A stretch of 64,000 nt of DNA from contig MKVB01000003.1 in NCBI GenBank assembly GCA_001899085.1, positions 93,178-157,177 on the forward strand, in the 5' to 3' direction. Shown one piece after another: positions 17,655-25,977 of this stretch (position 1 is the stretch's first letter; each line of letters begins with the position of its first letter). The notes beneath the pieces were generated by a model. It saw only the letters and a list, made by a program, of their open reading frames with translations. It was not told the origin of the DNA and did not search any database. A program made the translations under genes and the position numbers. The DNA is from Devosia sp. 66-14. GTDB lineage: Bacteria > Pseudomonadota > Alphaproteobacteria > Rhizobiales > Devosiaceae.

Positions 17655-18425
17655 ATGCGTGGGTCTGAGATCGAGGCGCAGAACCGCAATCCGGCGATCG
17701 AGCGGATGATGGCCATTCTCCAGCAACTGGAGCGGGCGCCGAACGGGTTGGGCCTGAAGCGCCTGGTCGAGCAGTCGGGGGTGACGCGCTCGACGGTCTA
17801 CCGCATCCTCAACTCGCTGACAGCGCACGGCCTGGTGCGCCAGCTGGAGAATTCCGATTACGTGCTGGGCAGCCGCCTGCTGTCGCTGGCCGACGGTGTC
17901 GGGATGCCGTCCGGAGGGCGCGTCGCCAAGGTGGCGCAGCCGCATCTCGACTTCGTGGCGCGCTCCCTGGGGGAGACGGCGAAGATCTCGATCTACGATC
18001 GCGGTCATGTGCTGGTGGTCGCGGTTGCCGGTGGCACCAAGCAGCACGCGCTGCATGCCCGGGTCGGCGAGCAGTTGCCGATCCATGCCGGCGGCAGCAG
18101 CAAGGCGCTGTTCGCCTTCCTGCCTGAGGCCGAACGCCAGCGCATCTATTCCCGGCCGCTGACCCAGTACAACGAACGCACCATCTTCGAGCCGGAAGCG
18201 CTCGAGGAGGAACTGTCGCGCGTGCGGCAACAGGGCTGGGCGTGCGACCCGGGGGAGTTCACGGCTGCGGTCAATTCCTACGCCGCACCGATCCGCGATC
18301 GTTCCGGCGACGTGGTCGCCGCCGTCAGCATCCCGTTCCTCGCCGGCCGCGATGCAGAATACGAGCAACTGGTGCGCGCCACCGCGCTGGCCACCGCCGA
18401 CCGCATCAGCATGGGGCTTGGCTAA
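17655..18425 (+). CDS. IclR family transcriptional regulator
   Basis: The 256-residue protein has an N-terminal winged helix-turn-helix (AIERMMAILQQLERAPNGL, then RLVEQSGVTRSTVYRILNSL) and a C-terminal effector domain (VAQPHLDFVARSLGETAKIS, GGSSKALFAFLPEAER, YAAPIRDRSGDVVAAVSIPF) typical of IclR. The start at 17655 is preferred because AGGA lies 9 bp upstream and an earlier ATG at 17616 would fall inside the operator repeats. It is divergent from the sugar transporter operon and most likely controls it. Confidence 0.9.
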   Translation: MRGSEIEAQNRNPAIERMMAILQQLERAPNGLGLKRLVEQSGVTRSTVYRILNSLTAHGLVRQLENSDYVLGSRLLSLADGVGMPSGGRVAKVAQPHLDFVARSLGETAKISIYDRGHVLVVAVAGGTKQHALHARVGEQLPIHAGGSSKALFAFLPEAERQRIYSRPLTQYNERTIFEPEALEEELSRVRQQGWACDPGEFTAAVNSYAAPIRDRSGDVVAAVSIPFLAGRDAEYEQLVRATALATADRISMGLG

Positions 18426-18535
18426 GGCGTTTCGTGGCGCGAACAAGACTGTCGTTTATAGTTTCGTTCCCTAATTGTTCTTGCCTGATCCGCGAACCTC
18501 CTGCTAGCGTGCCGCGCGGATATTGGGGGCGGGGA

Positions 18536-20056
18536 ATGGTCACTCAGGTCGCCACGGTGGCGTTTCAGGGGATCGAGGCGGTGCCGGTCGAAGTGCAGGT
18601 GCAGATTGCGCCCGGCATGCCGAAGTTCTTTCTCGTCGGCCTGCCCGACAAGGCGGTGAAGGAATCGAGCGAGCGGGTGCGCGCCGCGCTCTACGCCTCT
18701 GGCCTCAGCCTGCCGCCCAAGCGGATCACGGTGAACCTGGCGCCGGCGGACCTGCCAAAGGAAGGCAGCCATTACGACCTGCCGATCGCGCTTGGGCTGA
18801 TGGCGGCGATCGGCGCCATTCCGTCCGATGCGCTCGAAGGTTACCTGGCGCTGGGCGAACTCGGGCTCGACGGCCGGCTGGCGCCAACCGCCGGCGTGCT
18901 GCCGGCGGCCATTGCGGCGTTGTCGCGCGACATGGGCATTATCTGCGCCGAGGCGTCCGGGCCGGAGGCGGCATGGGCCGGCGACGACCTCGAGATCGTC
19001 GCGCCGCAGACGCTCCTGGCATTGGTCAACCACCTGGGTGGCTTCCAGATCTGCAGCCGGCCGGTGGCGCGGCGGCGGGCTGAGCCTGCGGGACTGCCCG
19101 ATCTCAGCGACGTGCGGGGACAGCACGTGGCGCGACGCGCGCTGGAGGTTGCGGCGGCTGGCGGCCATAACCTCCTGATGGTCGGGCCGCCGGGCGCCGG
19201 CAAATCGATGCTGGCGGCGCGGCTGCCGTCGATCCTGCCGCCGCTCAACCCGCGCGAGCTGCTCGACGTGTCGATGATCCAGTCGATTGCCGGCGAACTG
19301 GCCGGCGGGGCGCTCAGCGACCGCCGGCCGTTCCGCGCGCCGCATCATTCGGCCTCGATGGCGGCGCTGGTCGGCGGTGGCCTGAAGGTGAGGCCGGGCG
19401 AAGCCAGCCTCGCCCATAATGGCGTACTGTTTCTCGACGAACTGCCGGAGTTCTCGCCCTCGGTGCTCGACAGCCTGCGCCAGCCGCTCGAAGCAGGGGA
19501 GACGGTGATCGCCCGCGCCAATGCGCATGTCAGCTTTCCCGCCCGCTTCCAGCTGGTCGCGGCGATGAACCCCTGCAAATGCGGCCTCGCCGGAACGCCC
19601 GGGCATGTCTGCAAGCGCGGCGACCGCTGCGTGCTCGACTACCAGGGTCGGGTGTCCGGTCCGTTCCTCGATCGCATCGATCTGAGGATCGACGTGCCTG
19701 CCGTTTCGGCTGCCGACATGATCGGGCCAGCCACGGCCGAACCTTCGGCGGCGGTCGCAATACGGGTCGAGGCGGCCCGTGAGCGACAACGCCAGCGCTA
19801 TGCGGATGCCGGCCATCCCGACATCTTCACCAATGCCGCCGCCGGGCCATCGCTGATCGAAAAGCTGGTCGACCCCGACAAGGAGAGCCAGACCCTGCTG
19901 CTGCAGGCCTCCGAGCGCTTCAACCTCTCGGCCCGCGCCTATCACCGCGTGCTGAAGGTGGCGCGCACCCTCGCGGACCTCGCCGGCGCCGACAAGGTGG
20001 CCCGCCCGCACCTCGCCGAAGCGTTGAGCTACCGGCTGAATCTGGCGCTGGCCTAG
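18536..20056 (+). CDS. yifB: YifB family Mg chelatase-like AAA ATPase (ComM homologue)
   Basis: The 506-residue protein starts MVTQVATVAFQGIEAVPVEV, with the RecA/Lon-like substrate domain (MPKFFLVGLPDKAVKESSERV) up to about residue 170. The AAA+ core follows: Walker A GPPGAGKSMLAARLP, the Walker B region GVLFLDELPEFSP, and the YifB C-terminal cysteine motif MNPCKCG...C.R. ComM-type helicases promote branch migration when foreign DNA is integrated during transformation. The ATG after GGGGCGGGGA fits the family N-terminus exactly. It stands alone, just upstream of the TOMM cluster, with no functional link seen. Confidence 0.95.
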   Translation: MVTQVATVAFQGIEAVPVEVQVQIAPGMPKFFLVGLPDKAVKESSERVRAALYASGLSLPPKRITVNLAPADLPKEGSHYDLPIALGLMAAIGAIPSDALEGYLALGELGLDGRLAPTAGVLPAAIAALSRDMGIICAEASGPEAAWAGDDLEIVAPQTLLALVNHLGGFQICSRPVARRRAEPAGLPDLSDVRGQHVARRALEVAAAGGHNLLMVGPPGAGKSMLAARLPSILPPLNPRELLDVSMIQSIAGELAGGALSDRRPFRAPHHSASMAALVGGGLKVRPGEASLAHNGVLFLDELPEFSPSVLDSLRQPLEAGETVIARANAHVSFPARFQLVAAMNPCKCGLAGTPGHVCKRGDRCVLDYQGRVSGPFLDRIDLRIDVPAVSAADMIGPATAEPSAAVAIRVEAARERQRQRYADAGHPDIFTNAAAGPSLIEKLVDPDKESQTLLLQASERFNLSARAYHRVLKVARTLADLAGADKVARPHLAEALSYRLNLALA

Positions 20057-20462
20057 CCCGGGCCCGAGGCCCGGCGATCATTGCAGTCACCGCCGTCGCC
20101 AATCCCGCTCGGGCGGCGCGGCCCCACGTCGCCGTGGGATCCCCGGTGCACGCCCCACAGGGCCTGAGGTCGGCCAATCGCTGCGTTCAGGATGCAACGT
20201 CGCCTGGGTAACGGGCTCAGTCTGTTCGTTCAGCTCCGGTGGCTTGCAGCCAACGATCATGCACCGCGACCGCTACGATTCTGCTGCCTCTAACATGCAG
20301 TAAATACAATGATTATCACTATCAAATGCAACAAGCTGTCGTGCAGATCGATAAAAATGATCCGTTGCAATTGTCGCTCAGTAGAAGTGCGTGTAGTGTA
20401 CCTACGCTTTATCTCACTACCAGACCTCGCGCGGAATACTCCTGCTACTAGAGGACAGTGAC
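20057..20462. other. 406-bp gap before the TOMM precursor gene
   Basis: The first 230 bp are GC-rich and hold no convincing gene; a GC-rich hairpin follows the yifB stop. From about 20290 the sequence turns A/T-rich and contains a Fur-like box and the likely promoter of the cluster. TTGTCG (20371-20376) with TAGTGT 17 bp downstream (20394-20399) is a possible but weak -35/-10 pair. GAGGACAG just before 20463 supplies the ribosome site. Confidence 0.45.
20305..20323. promoter_or_regulatory. Fur-like box upstream of the TOMM cluster
   Basis: The 19 bases TACAATGATTATCACTATC match the classical Fur consensus (GATAATGATAATCATTATC) at 15 of 19 positions by my count. The box lies about 140 bp before the precursor start, in the only A/T-rich part of the gap. 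In Rhizobiales, Fur homologues often act as manganese regulators, so metal control is plausible without naming the metal. Confidence 0.4.
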
Positions 20463-22247
20463 ATGGCGTTGCTTGATACCCCCGAATTCAAGGTCGCATG
20501 GGCGCGGGTTGTTGCTCGCGCCGCAGTTGAAGCCGCTTACAAGGCCCGTGTCACCAAGGACCCGGCAGCGGTGTTCGCCGAGCAAGGCGTCAGCGACCTC
20601 GACGAGAAGGCGCTGGCCGCTTTCGTGAAGGACCATCTGCAATCGGCGGTGGCGGCGGTTGAGCTGCAATCGACCCAGCAGCAGGCGTCCGAGCCGAGCG
20701 ACGCCGGGCGGTCGATGTGCTTCTGCTCCGACCCCTGCACCGGTAACTGCGCCACGCAGGCCTGCCAGTTGCCCTGCTGGGCCCCGGCCGCCGCCCAGCC
20801 GTCCGCCTTCAGCACCATCGGCGGCTCCGGCGCCCAGGGCGCCTCCCCCGGAGGGATCGCCACCATGGTCTGCTCGACGGCACGCTGCGCCACCATGCCC
20901 TGCGGCCCGATCGCCACCCAGGCCAGCGGATCATCCGGGCAACGCACACAGAGCGGCGGGGCCGGCGCCGAACTCAATCAAGGCTTCAACTGTCGCGGCT
21001 CGATTGGAACGGCGGCGTCGTTCGGCTCGCTCTGCGGCACGGCCGGCAGTGCCGGAACGGTAGGGTGCTTCGGCAGCGCGGTCGCCGAAGACGCAATGAT
21101 GGCCGGAGGCGGCATGTCTGCCTGCGGCGGATCCATGGCCACAATGGGAGGTGGAGCGATGTCGACTCAACTTTCAGGCGCGACTGGCGGCACGGCCAGC
21201 GCGGGAACTGCAATGGGACGTTCATTCAACTGCTGGGGCACCGCGGCAACGCTGGGCAGCGCCGGCAGTTTCTGCGGCACAGCGGGCACCGCCGGCACGG
21301 GTGGCACGTTCGGCAGCGGCGGCGGGCTGACCAACCAGATGGCGGCCAATAGCGCCGGCCTCGGTGGAGGTGGCGGCGGGTTTGGCGCCACCAGCGCCGG
21401 CCGCAACTTCAACTGCCTCGGCAGCATCGGCACCGCCGCCTCGTTCGGATCGGTCTGCGGTACGGCCGGCAGCGCCGGCACGGTCGGCTGTTTCGGCAGC
21501 GCGGTCACCAATGAAATGGCGATGGGCGGCGCGTCCATGGGCACCATGGGTGGCGGCAGTTCCACCCAGCTCTCGGGCGCAACCGGCGGCAGCGCCAGTG
21601 CGGGAACCGCGATGGGCCGTTCGTTCAACTGCTGGGGCACTGCGGCGACGCTGGGCAGCGCCGGCAGCTTCTGCGGCACGGCGGGCACGGCCGGTACCGG
21701 CGGCACCTTCGGCAGCGGTGGTGGGCTGACCAACCAGATGGCAGCAGCCAACACTGGCGGTCTCGGTGGTGGCGGCTTCAGCGCAAGCAGCGCCGGTCGC
21801 AGCTTCAACTGCCTCGGCAGCATCGGCACCGCCGCCTCGTTCGGCTCGGTCTGCGGCACCGCCGGCAGTGCCGGCACGGTCGGCTGCTTCGGCAGTGCCC
21901 TCACCAACGAGATGGCCGCCATGGGCGGCGCCTCCGCCGGCACGGTGGGTGGCGGGGCCAGCTCCACCCAGCTTTCGGGCGCGAGCGCGGCGACTGCCAT
22001 GGGCCGTTCGTTCAACTGCTGGGGCACTGCGGCGACGCTGGGCAGCGCCGGCAGCTTCTGCGGTACCGCCGGTACCGCCGGCACGGGGGGCACATTCGGC
22101 TGCGGCGGCGGTGACGTGGCGCTGCAGCAGAACACCAATAGCGGCGCTACGCTCGGCTCGTTTGCGACCTTCTGCGGCTGCGTCGGCGGCGGTGGGGGCG
22201 GCGATACGACTTCAGCCAGCTGGGGCACCATGGCGAGCGGCAGCTGA
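20463..22247 (+). CDS. giant TOMM precursor-like protein with tandem Cys/Gly repeats
   Basis: The 594-residue protein is read as the substrate of the cyclodehydratase encoded next to it. Residues 1-85 hold no cysteine and form a helical leader; the part AAYKARVTKDPAAVFAEQGV resembles nitrile-hydratase-type (NHLP) leaders. Residue 86 starts a cysteine cluster (CFCSDPCTGNCATQACQLPC), and about 28 cysteines follow in a Gly/Ser/Thr/Ala-rich region almost free of charge. From residue 175 two related modules alternate three times: A (FNC-x-GSIGTAASFGS, CGTAGSAGTVGCFGS) at 175, 316 and 448, and B (FNCWGTAATLGSAGSFCG, TAGTAGTGGTFG) at 255, 388 and 517. Cys, Ser and Thr next to Gly/Ala are ideal azole sites. 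It could instead be a structural repeat protein, but the neighbours argue for modification. No signal peptide. Confidence 0.8.
   Translation: MALLDTPEFKVAWARVVARAAVEAAYKARVTKDPAAVFAEQGVSDLDEKALAAFVKDHLQSAVAAVELQSTQQQASEPSDAGRSMCFCSDPCTGNCATQACQLPCWAPAAAQPSAFSTIGGSGAQGASPGGIATMVCSTARCATMPCGPIATQASGSSGQRTQSGGAGAELNQGFNCRGSIGTAASFGSLCGTAGSAGTVGCFGSAVAEDAMMAGGGMSACGGSMATMGGGAMSTQLSGATGGTASAGTAMGRSFNCWGTAATLGSAGSFCGTAGTAGTGGTFGSGGGLTNQMAANSAGLGGGGGGFGATSAGRNFNCLGSIGTAASFGSVCGTAGSAGTVGCFGSAVTNEMAMGGASMGTMGGGSSTQLSGATGGSASAGTAMGRSFNCWGTAATLGSAGSFCGTAGTAGTGGTFGSGGGLTNQMAAANTGGLGGGGFSASSAGRSFNCLGSIGTAASFGSVCGTAGSAGTVGCFGSALTNEMAAMGGASAGTVGGGASSTQLSGASAATAMGRSFNCWGTAATLGSAGSFCGTAGTAGTGGTFGCGGGDVALQQNTNSGATLGSFATFCGCVGGGGGGDTTSASWGTMASGS
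20985..22130 (+). repeat. three tandem A-B module repeats inside the precursor gene
   Basis: The codons for FNC mark each module: A at 20985, 21408 and 21804; B at 21225, 21624 and 22011. The A-to-A steps are 423 and 396 bp and the B-to-B steps 399 and 387 bp, all multiples of three, so the frame is kept. B2 and B3 are identical at DNA level for about 50 bp from the FNC codons, and A2 and A3 differ by very few bases, which points to recent duplication; A1 is more diverged. The linkers between modules vary in length. Confidence 0.9.
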
Positions 22248-22342
22248 CGCTGAAGCCAACGACGCCGGCGCTGCTCGGCTAGGGGCGCGCTGCAGAGCCG
22301 GCGACGTGGCGACAAGCTGGTCACTTACCCAGGGGGTCCCAG

Positions 22343-24586
22343 GTGCACCGTCCGAAGTTCAAGGACAAATACCACATCGAGCCGGTGGACGACGCGGTCT
22401 TCCTGCTCGCCGAGCGGGACAGTTTCGTCCTCGAAGGGCCATCCATGGCCCGGGTCGTGCCGTTGATCGATGGCGTCCGCTCATCGGAGGAAATCGTCGC
22501 GGCAGCCTGGCCGACGCTTCAGCCCAACGACGTCTCGCAGGCGCTGAACCTGCTGAACCAGGCCGGCCATCTGGTGGAATCCGACCCGGGTATGCCGGCG
22601 GTGTTCGCCGCCTTCTGGTCGGAACTGAACGTCGACACCCGCATCGCAGCCTCGATCCTGTCGAGCCACAGCATCGCCGTGAGCACCATCGGCCCCGTCG
22701 ATGCGACGCCGCTGATCCACGCGCTGCGCGCCTTCGGCATTCGCGTCGAAGCGGCGGGAAGCGTGCAGATCGCCGTGGTCGACGACTACCTGCGGCCGGA
22801 GCTGGCGGAACTGAACCGCCAATGCCTCGCCCGGGGCGTGCCGCTGCTGCTGGTCAAGCCGGTCGGCCTGCAATTGTGGATCGGGCCGCTGGTGCTGCCC
22901 GGCCAGACGGCCTGCTGGCGTTGCCTCGAAAGCCGGCTGCGCGGCAACCGCGAAGTCGAAAGCTTCGTCGAGCGCAAGAGCGGCAAGTCTGGACCCTTCC
23001 CGATCGTCAGGGCCCGCGTCGGCATCGCCGAGCACCAGGCCTACTCTATGCTGGTCACCCAGTTGGTCCGCTGGCTGGTCACCGGGCGCAACGCGGAACT
23101 CGAGTCACGCGTGCTGGTCGCCGACCTGATCAACTTCTCGTTCAGCTTCCACCAGATCGTCAAACGCCCGCAATGCCCCGATTGCGGCGATCCGGCGCTT
23201 GGCTCGACGGCAGGCCAGCGCGTCGATATCCGCGACTTCCTCGCCCCGGTCGATACCCAGGGCGGACTGCGCTCGGAACCGCCCGAACAGACCTTTGCCC
23301 GCTTCGAGCACCATATTTCCTCGCTCAGCGGGGTGGTGAAAGCCGTCACCCCGTCGATCTGGCACGGCGCCGGTCCGATCCGGACCTATGTCGCGGGGCA
23401 CAATTTCGCGCTGAAGAGCGACCAGCTGTATTTCCTCAAGGATGGCCTGCGCACCCAGAGCTCGGGCAAAGGCCGCACCGATGCGCAGGCCCGCACCAGC
23501 GCCCTGTGCGAAGCACTCGAGCGCTATAGCGGGGTCTATCGCGGCGACGAGCCGCGGATCACCGGCTCGCTTGCCGGCCTGGGCGAGCTGGCGCTCGATC
23601 CGCGCGACGCCATGCTCTACAGCGCCAGCCAGTTCGAGAACCGCGAGGCCTGGCTGGCGCGGAACAGCCGCTTCCAGGTCGTGCCGCTGCCGTTCCGCGA
23701 GGATGACGTGCTGGAATGGACCCCGCTATGGTCGCTGACCAGGGGCCGCCAGCGCTATCTGCCGACCAGCTATCTCTACTACAACTACCCCTCGCGGCCG
23801 GAGCAGTTCTACTGCTGGGCCGATTCCAACGGCTGCGCGGCAGGAACCACGCTGGAAGACGCGATGCTGCAGGGGTTGCTGGAGCTGGTCGAGCGCGATG
23901 CCGTCGCCATCTGGTGGTACAACAGGCTGCGCTACCGGGCGATCGATCTCGACGCCTATGACGACGGCTACATTTCCGAGATGCGGGCGTTCTACTACTC
24001 GCAGTCGCGCGATTTCTGGGTGCTCAACATTACCTCGGACCTGGGCATTCCGGCCTTCGTCGCGATCAGCCGCCGCTTCCGCGGCCCGACCGAGGATATC
24101 ATGATGGGTTTTGGCGCCCATCTCGACACCCGGATCGCCATCAATCGCGCCATGACCGAGCTAAACCAGTTCATTCCGGCGCTGCTCGGCACCAATCCGG
24201 ATGGCACCACCCATTATGCGCTGGGCGATGTCGATGCGCTGAACTGGTGGCAGAATGCCACCATCGACAACCAGCCCTACCTGCTGCCGGCGGAAGGCAG
24301 CGCCCCATTCCGCCCCGACGAGGCGGTGCCGATGCCCGAAGGCGGGGTCGGCACCCTGCTGCGGGGGCTGGTCGACAAGCTCGAGGGGCGCGGCCACGAG
24401 GTGCTGATGCTCGATCAGACCCGCCCCGACGTCGGACTGCCGGTGGTCAAGATGGTGGTACCGGGGTTGCGTCACTTCTGGGCCCGCTTCGCGCCGGGTC
24501 GGCTCTATGACGTACCTGTCCAGATGGGCCTTCTGCAGCAACCCCTGGCGGAAGCGGAGCTCAATCCGATTCCGATGTTCCTGTGA
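22343..24586 (+). CDS. TOMM cyclodehydratase: leader-binding/E1-like domain fused to YcaO
   Basis: The 747-residue protein should bind the leader and convert Cys/Ser/Thr to azolines using ATP. Residues 1-75 look like a RiPP recognition element. An E1/ThiF-like domain follows, with the structural zinc site formed by CWRC (191-194) and CPDC (278-281). The YcaO domain starts near residue 350: SSGKGRTDAQARTSALCEAL (about 373) and GCAAGTTLEDAMLQGLLELV with ERDAVAIWW (about 497) are its nucleotide/Mg-binding motifs. The end NPIPMFL is a weak form of the proline-rich YcaO tail. GTG start after GGGGG. Such C/D fusions occur in cyanobactin and many other TOMM clusters. It overlaps the next gene by 4 bp. 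Confidence 0.93.
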   Translation: MHRPKFKDKYHIEPVDDAVFLLAERDSFVLEGPSMARVVPLIDGVRSSEEIVAAAWPTLQPNDVSQALNLLNQAGHLVESDPGMPAVFAAFWSELNVDTRIAASILSSHSIAVSTIGPVDATPLIHALRAFGIRVEAAGSVQIAVVDDYLRPELAELNRQCLARGVPLLLVKPVGLQLWIGPLVLPGQTACWRCLESRLRGNREVESFVERKSGKSGPFPIVRARVGIAEHQAYSMLVTQLVRWLVTGRNAELESRVLVADLINFSFSFHQIVKRPQCPDCGDPALGSTAGQRVDIRDFLAPVDTQGGLRSEPPEQTFARFEHHISSLSGVVKAVTPSIWHGAGPIRTYVAGHNFALKSDQLYFLKDGLRTQSSGKGRTDAQARTSALCEALERYSGVYRGDEPRITGSLAGLGELALDPRDAMLYSASQFENREAWLARNSRFQVVPLPFREDDVLEWTPLWSLTRGRQRYLPTSYLYYNYPSRPEQFYCWADSNGCAAGTTLEDAMLQGLLELVERDAVAIWWYNRLRYRAIDLDAYDDGYISEMRAFYYSQSRDFWVLNITSDLGIPAFVAISRRFRGPTEDIMMGFGAHLDTRIAINRAMTELNQFIPALLGTNPDGTTHYALGDVDALNWWQNATIDNQPYLLPAEGSAPFRPDEAVPMPEGGVGTLLRGLVDKLEGRGHEVLMLDQTRPDVGLPVVKMVVPGLRHFWARFAPGRLYDVPVQMGLLQQPLAEAELNPIPMFL

Positions 24587-25962
24587 ACGGCGGCGCGCCA
24601 AGCCGAGGGATTGCGCTTCGCCGGCTCGAGACCCGGGCCAGCGCGCGGCTCAGCATCGAGCAGGCGATCGGCCCGGCCGTTCAGCCGCTCTGGCAGCGGC
24701 TGGGCAACGGTCCGCTGCTGCTCGCCGAGCTCGAGGCGGAGTTCGAGGATACGCTGCCGCAGCTCTATGCCTTTGTGCAGCGCCTGTGGGCGAATTGCGG
24801 CCTGGCGCTCGGCTGGCCCGCCGGCGATCCCGAGCTCGAGATCGAACCGGCAGTCGCCGGCGAGGTGCTCAAGCTCGGCGTCGGCATGCCGACCGATCGC
24901 TGGAAGGTTTCGCGCTTCGCCCAGCTGCATGTCGACGACAGTGGCGGCACCCTGATCGAGACTCCGCGCATACCGGTCATCACCCGCATCCTGAAGCCGC
25001 GGGTCGCGGCGGTGCTCGTTGCGCTGGCCGTGCCACGAACGGCCGCCGAAATGCTGGCGGAGCTGCGCTGGCGCAGCACCTCGAAAGAGCTGCTCGAAAT
25101 GCTTGCCCTGCTGTGGTCGGCGGGCGTGATCACCCGCTGCGACGCCGAGGGGCTGAGCGAGGAAGATGCGCAACCCGAGCTGCTGCAGTGGGAGCCGCAT
25201 GATCTTGCTTTTCACATGCGCAGCCGCCAGGGCCGGCACAGCTATCCAATGGGCGCCAGCTTCCGTTTCCGCGGACGGCTCGACCCGCATCCGGCGGTGA
25301 AGCCCAACCCCTGGCGCGAGCGGGCGATCGCGCTGCCGAAATTCGATCTCGCCGCCGTCGCCGCCCGCGACCCGCCCTTCACCACGGTGCTGGAGTTTCG
25401 GCGCTCGATCAGGGCCATGGATTTCTCCCGCCCGATCAGCCTGGCGCAGATCGCCGAGTTCCTGTTCCGCACGGCGCGGGTCCGTCACCGCTTCAACACC
25501 GAGATCGGCGAGTTCACCTCGCGCCCCTACCCCAATGGCGGCGCCAGCTACGAGTTCGAGCTCTATCTCACCATCAATGCCTGCGCCGGGCTCGAGCGCG
25601 GTTTCTACTATTACGATCCGGAGGGCCATACGCTGAGCCTGGTGCGGCGCCCCAACGAGGATACCGAGGCCCTGCTCGATGACGCCTGGGTGTCGTCGGC
25701 ACGGCAATGCCGGCCCCAGGTGCTGATCACCATTGCCAGCCGCTTCCACCGCGTGTCGTGGAAGTATTCCGGCATGGCCTATGCGGCGCAACTGAAGAAC
25801 GCGGGCGTGCTCTACCAGACCTTCTACCTGGTCGCGACGGCGATGAACCTGGCCGGCTGCGGCCTCGGCCTCGGCGATGCGGCCCGCTTCGCGCGGCTGA
25901 CCGAGATCAGCAACTTCGAGGAGGGGTCGGTCGGCGAGTTCATGTTGGGCACGCCTGCCTGA
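24583..25962 (+). CDS. SagB-type FMN-dependent azoline dehydrogenase
   Basis: The 459-residue protein should oxidise azolines to aromatic azoles. Its second half (from about residue 265) is a nitroreductase-fold SagB/ThcOx domain: FTTVLEFRRSIRAMDFSRPI with the R-R-S phosphate-binding motif for FMN, RPYPNGGASYEFELYLTI, and the C-terminal GCGLGLGDAARFARLT. The first 240 residues are a helical/winged domain common in long SagB proteins, possibly for leader or partner contact. The GTG start lies in the GTGA overlap with the YcaO stop, so the two are coupled in translation. Confidence 0.92.
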   Translation: MNGGAPSRGIALRRLETRASARLSIEQAIGPAVQPLWQRLGNGPLLLAELEAEFEDTLPQLYAFVQRLWANCGLALGWPAGDPELEIEPAVAGEVLKLGVGMPTDRWKVSRFAQLHVDDSGGTLIETPRIPVITRILKPRVAAVLVALAVPRTAAEMLAELRWRSTSKELLEMLALLWSAGVITRCDAEGLSEEDAQPELLQWEPHDLAFHMRSRQGRHSYPMGASFRFRGRLDPHPAVKPNPWRERAIALPKFDLAAVAARDPPFTTVLEFRRSIRAMDFSRPISLAQIAEFLFRTARVRHRFNTEIGEFTSRPYPNGGASYEFELYLTINACAGLERGFYYYDPEGHTLSLVRRPNEDTEALLDDAWVSSARQCRPQVLITIASRFHRVSWKYSGMAYAAQLKNAGVLYQTFYLVATAMNLAGCGLGLGDAARFARLTEISNFEEGSVGEFMLGTPA

Positions 25963-25977
25963 AGGCGAGGAAGAACG

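Noticed and set aside
18242-18535. An N-terminal extension of yifB
   Set aside because: It overlaps the IclR gene in another frame; homologues begin at MVTQVATVAF.
20985-22130. CRISPR-like or PE_PGRS-like repeat
   Set aside because: The repeat steps are about 390-420 bp and in frame with no spacers, so it is not CRISPR. The Gly-rich look recalls PE_PGRS proteins, but those are mycobacterial and lack YcaO partners.
21167-22324. A 385-codon proline-rich minus-strand frame across the precursor gene
   Set aside because: It is the mirror of the Gly/Ala-rich repeat; the plus frame has a leader, ribosome site and operon context.
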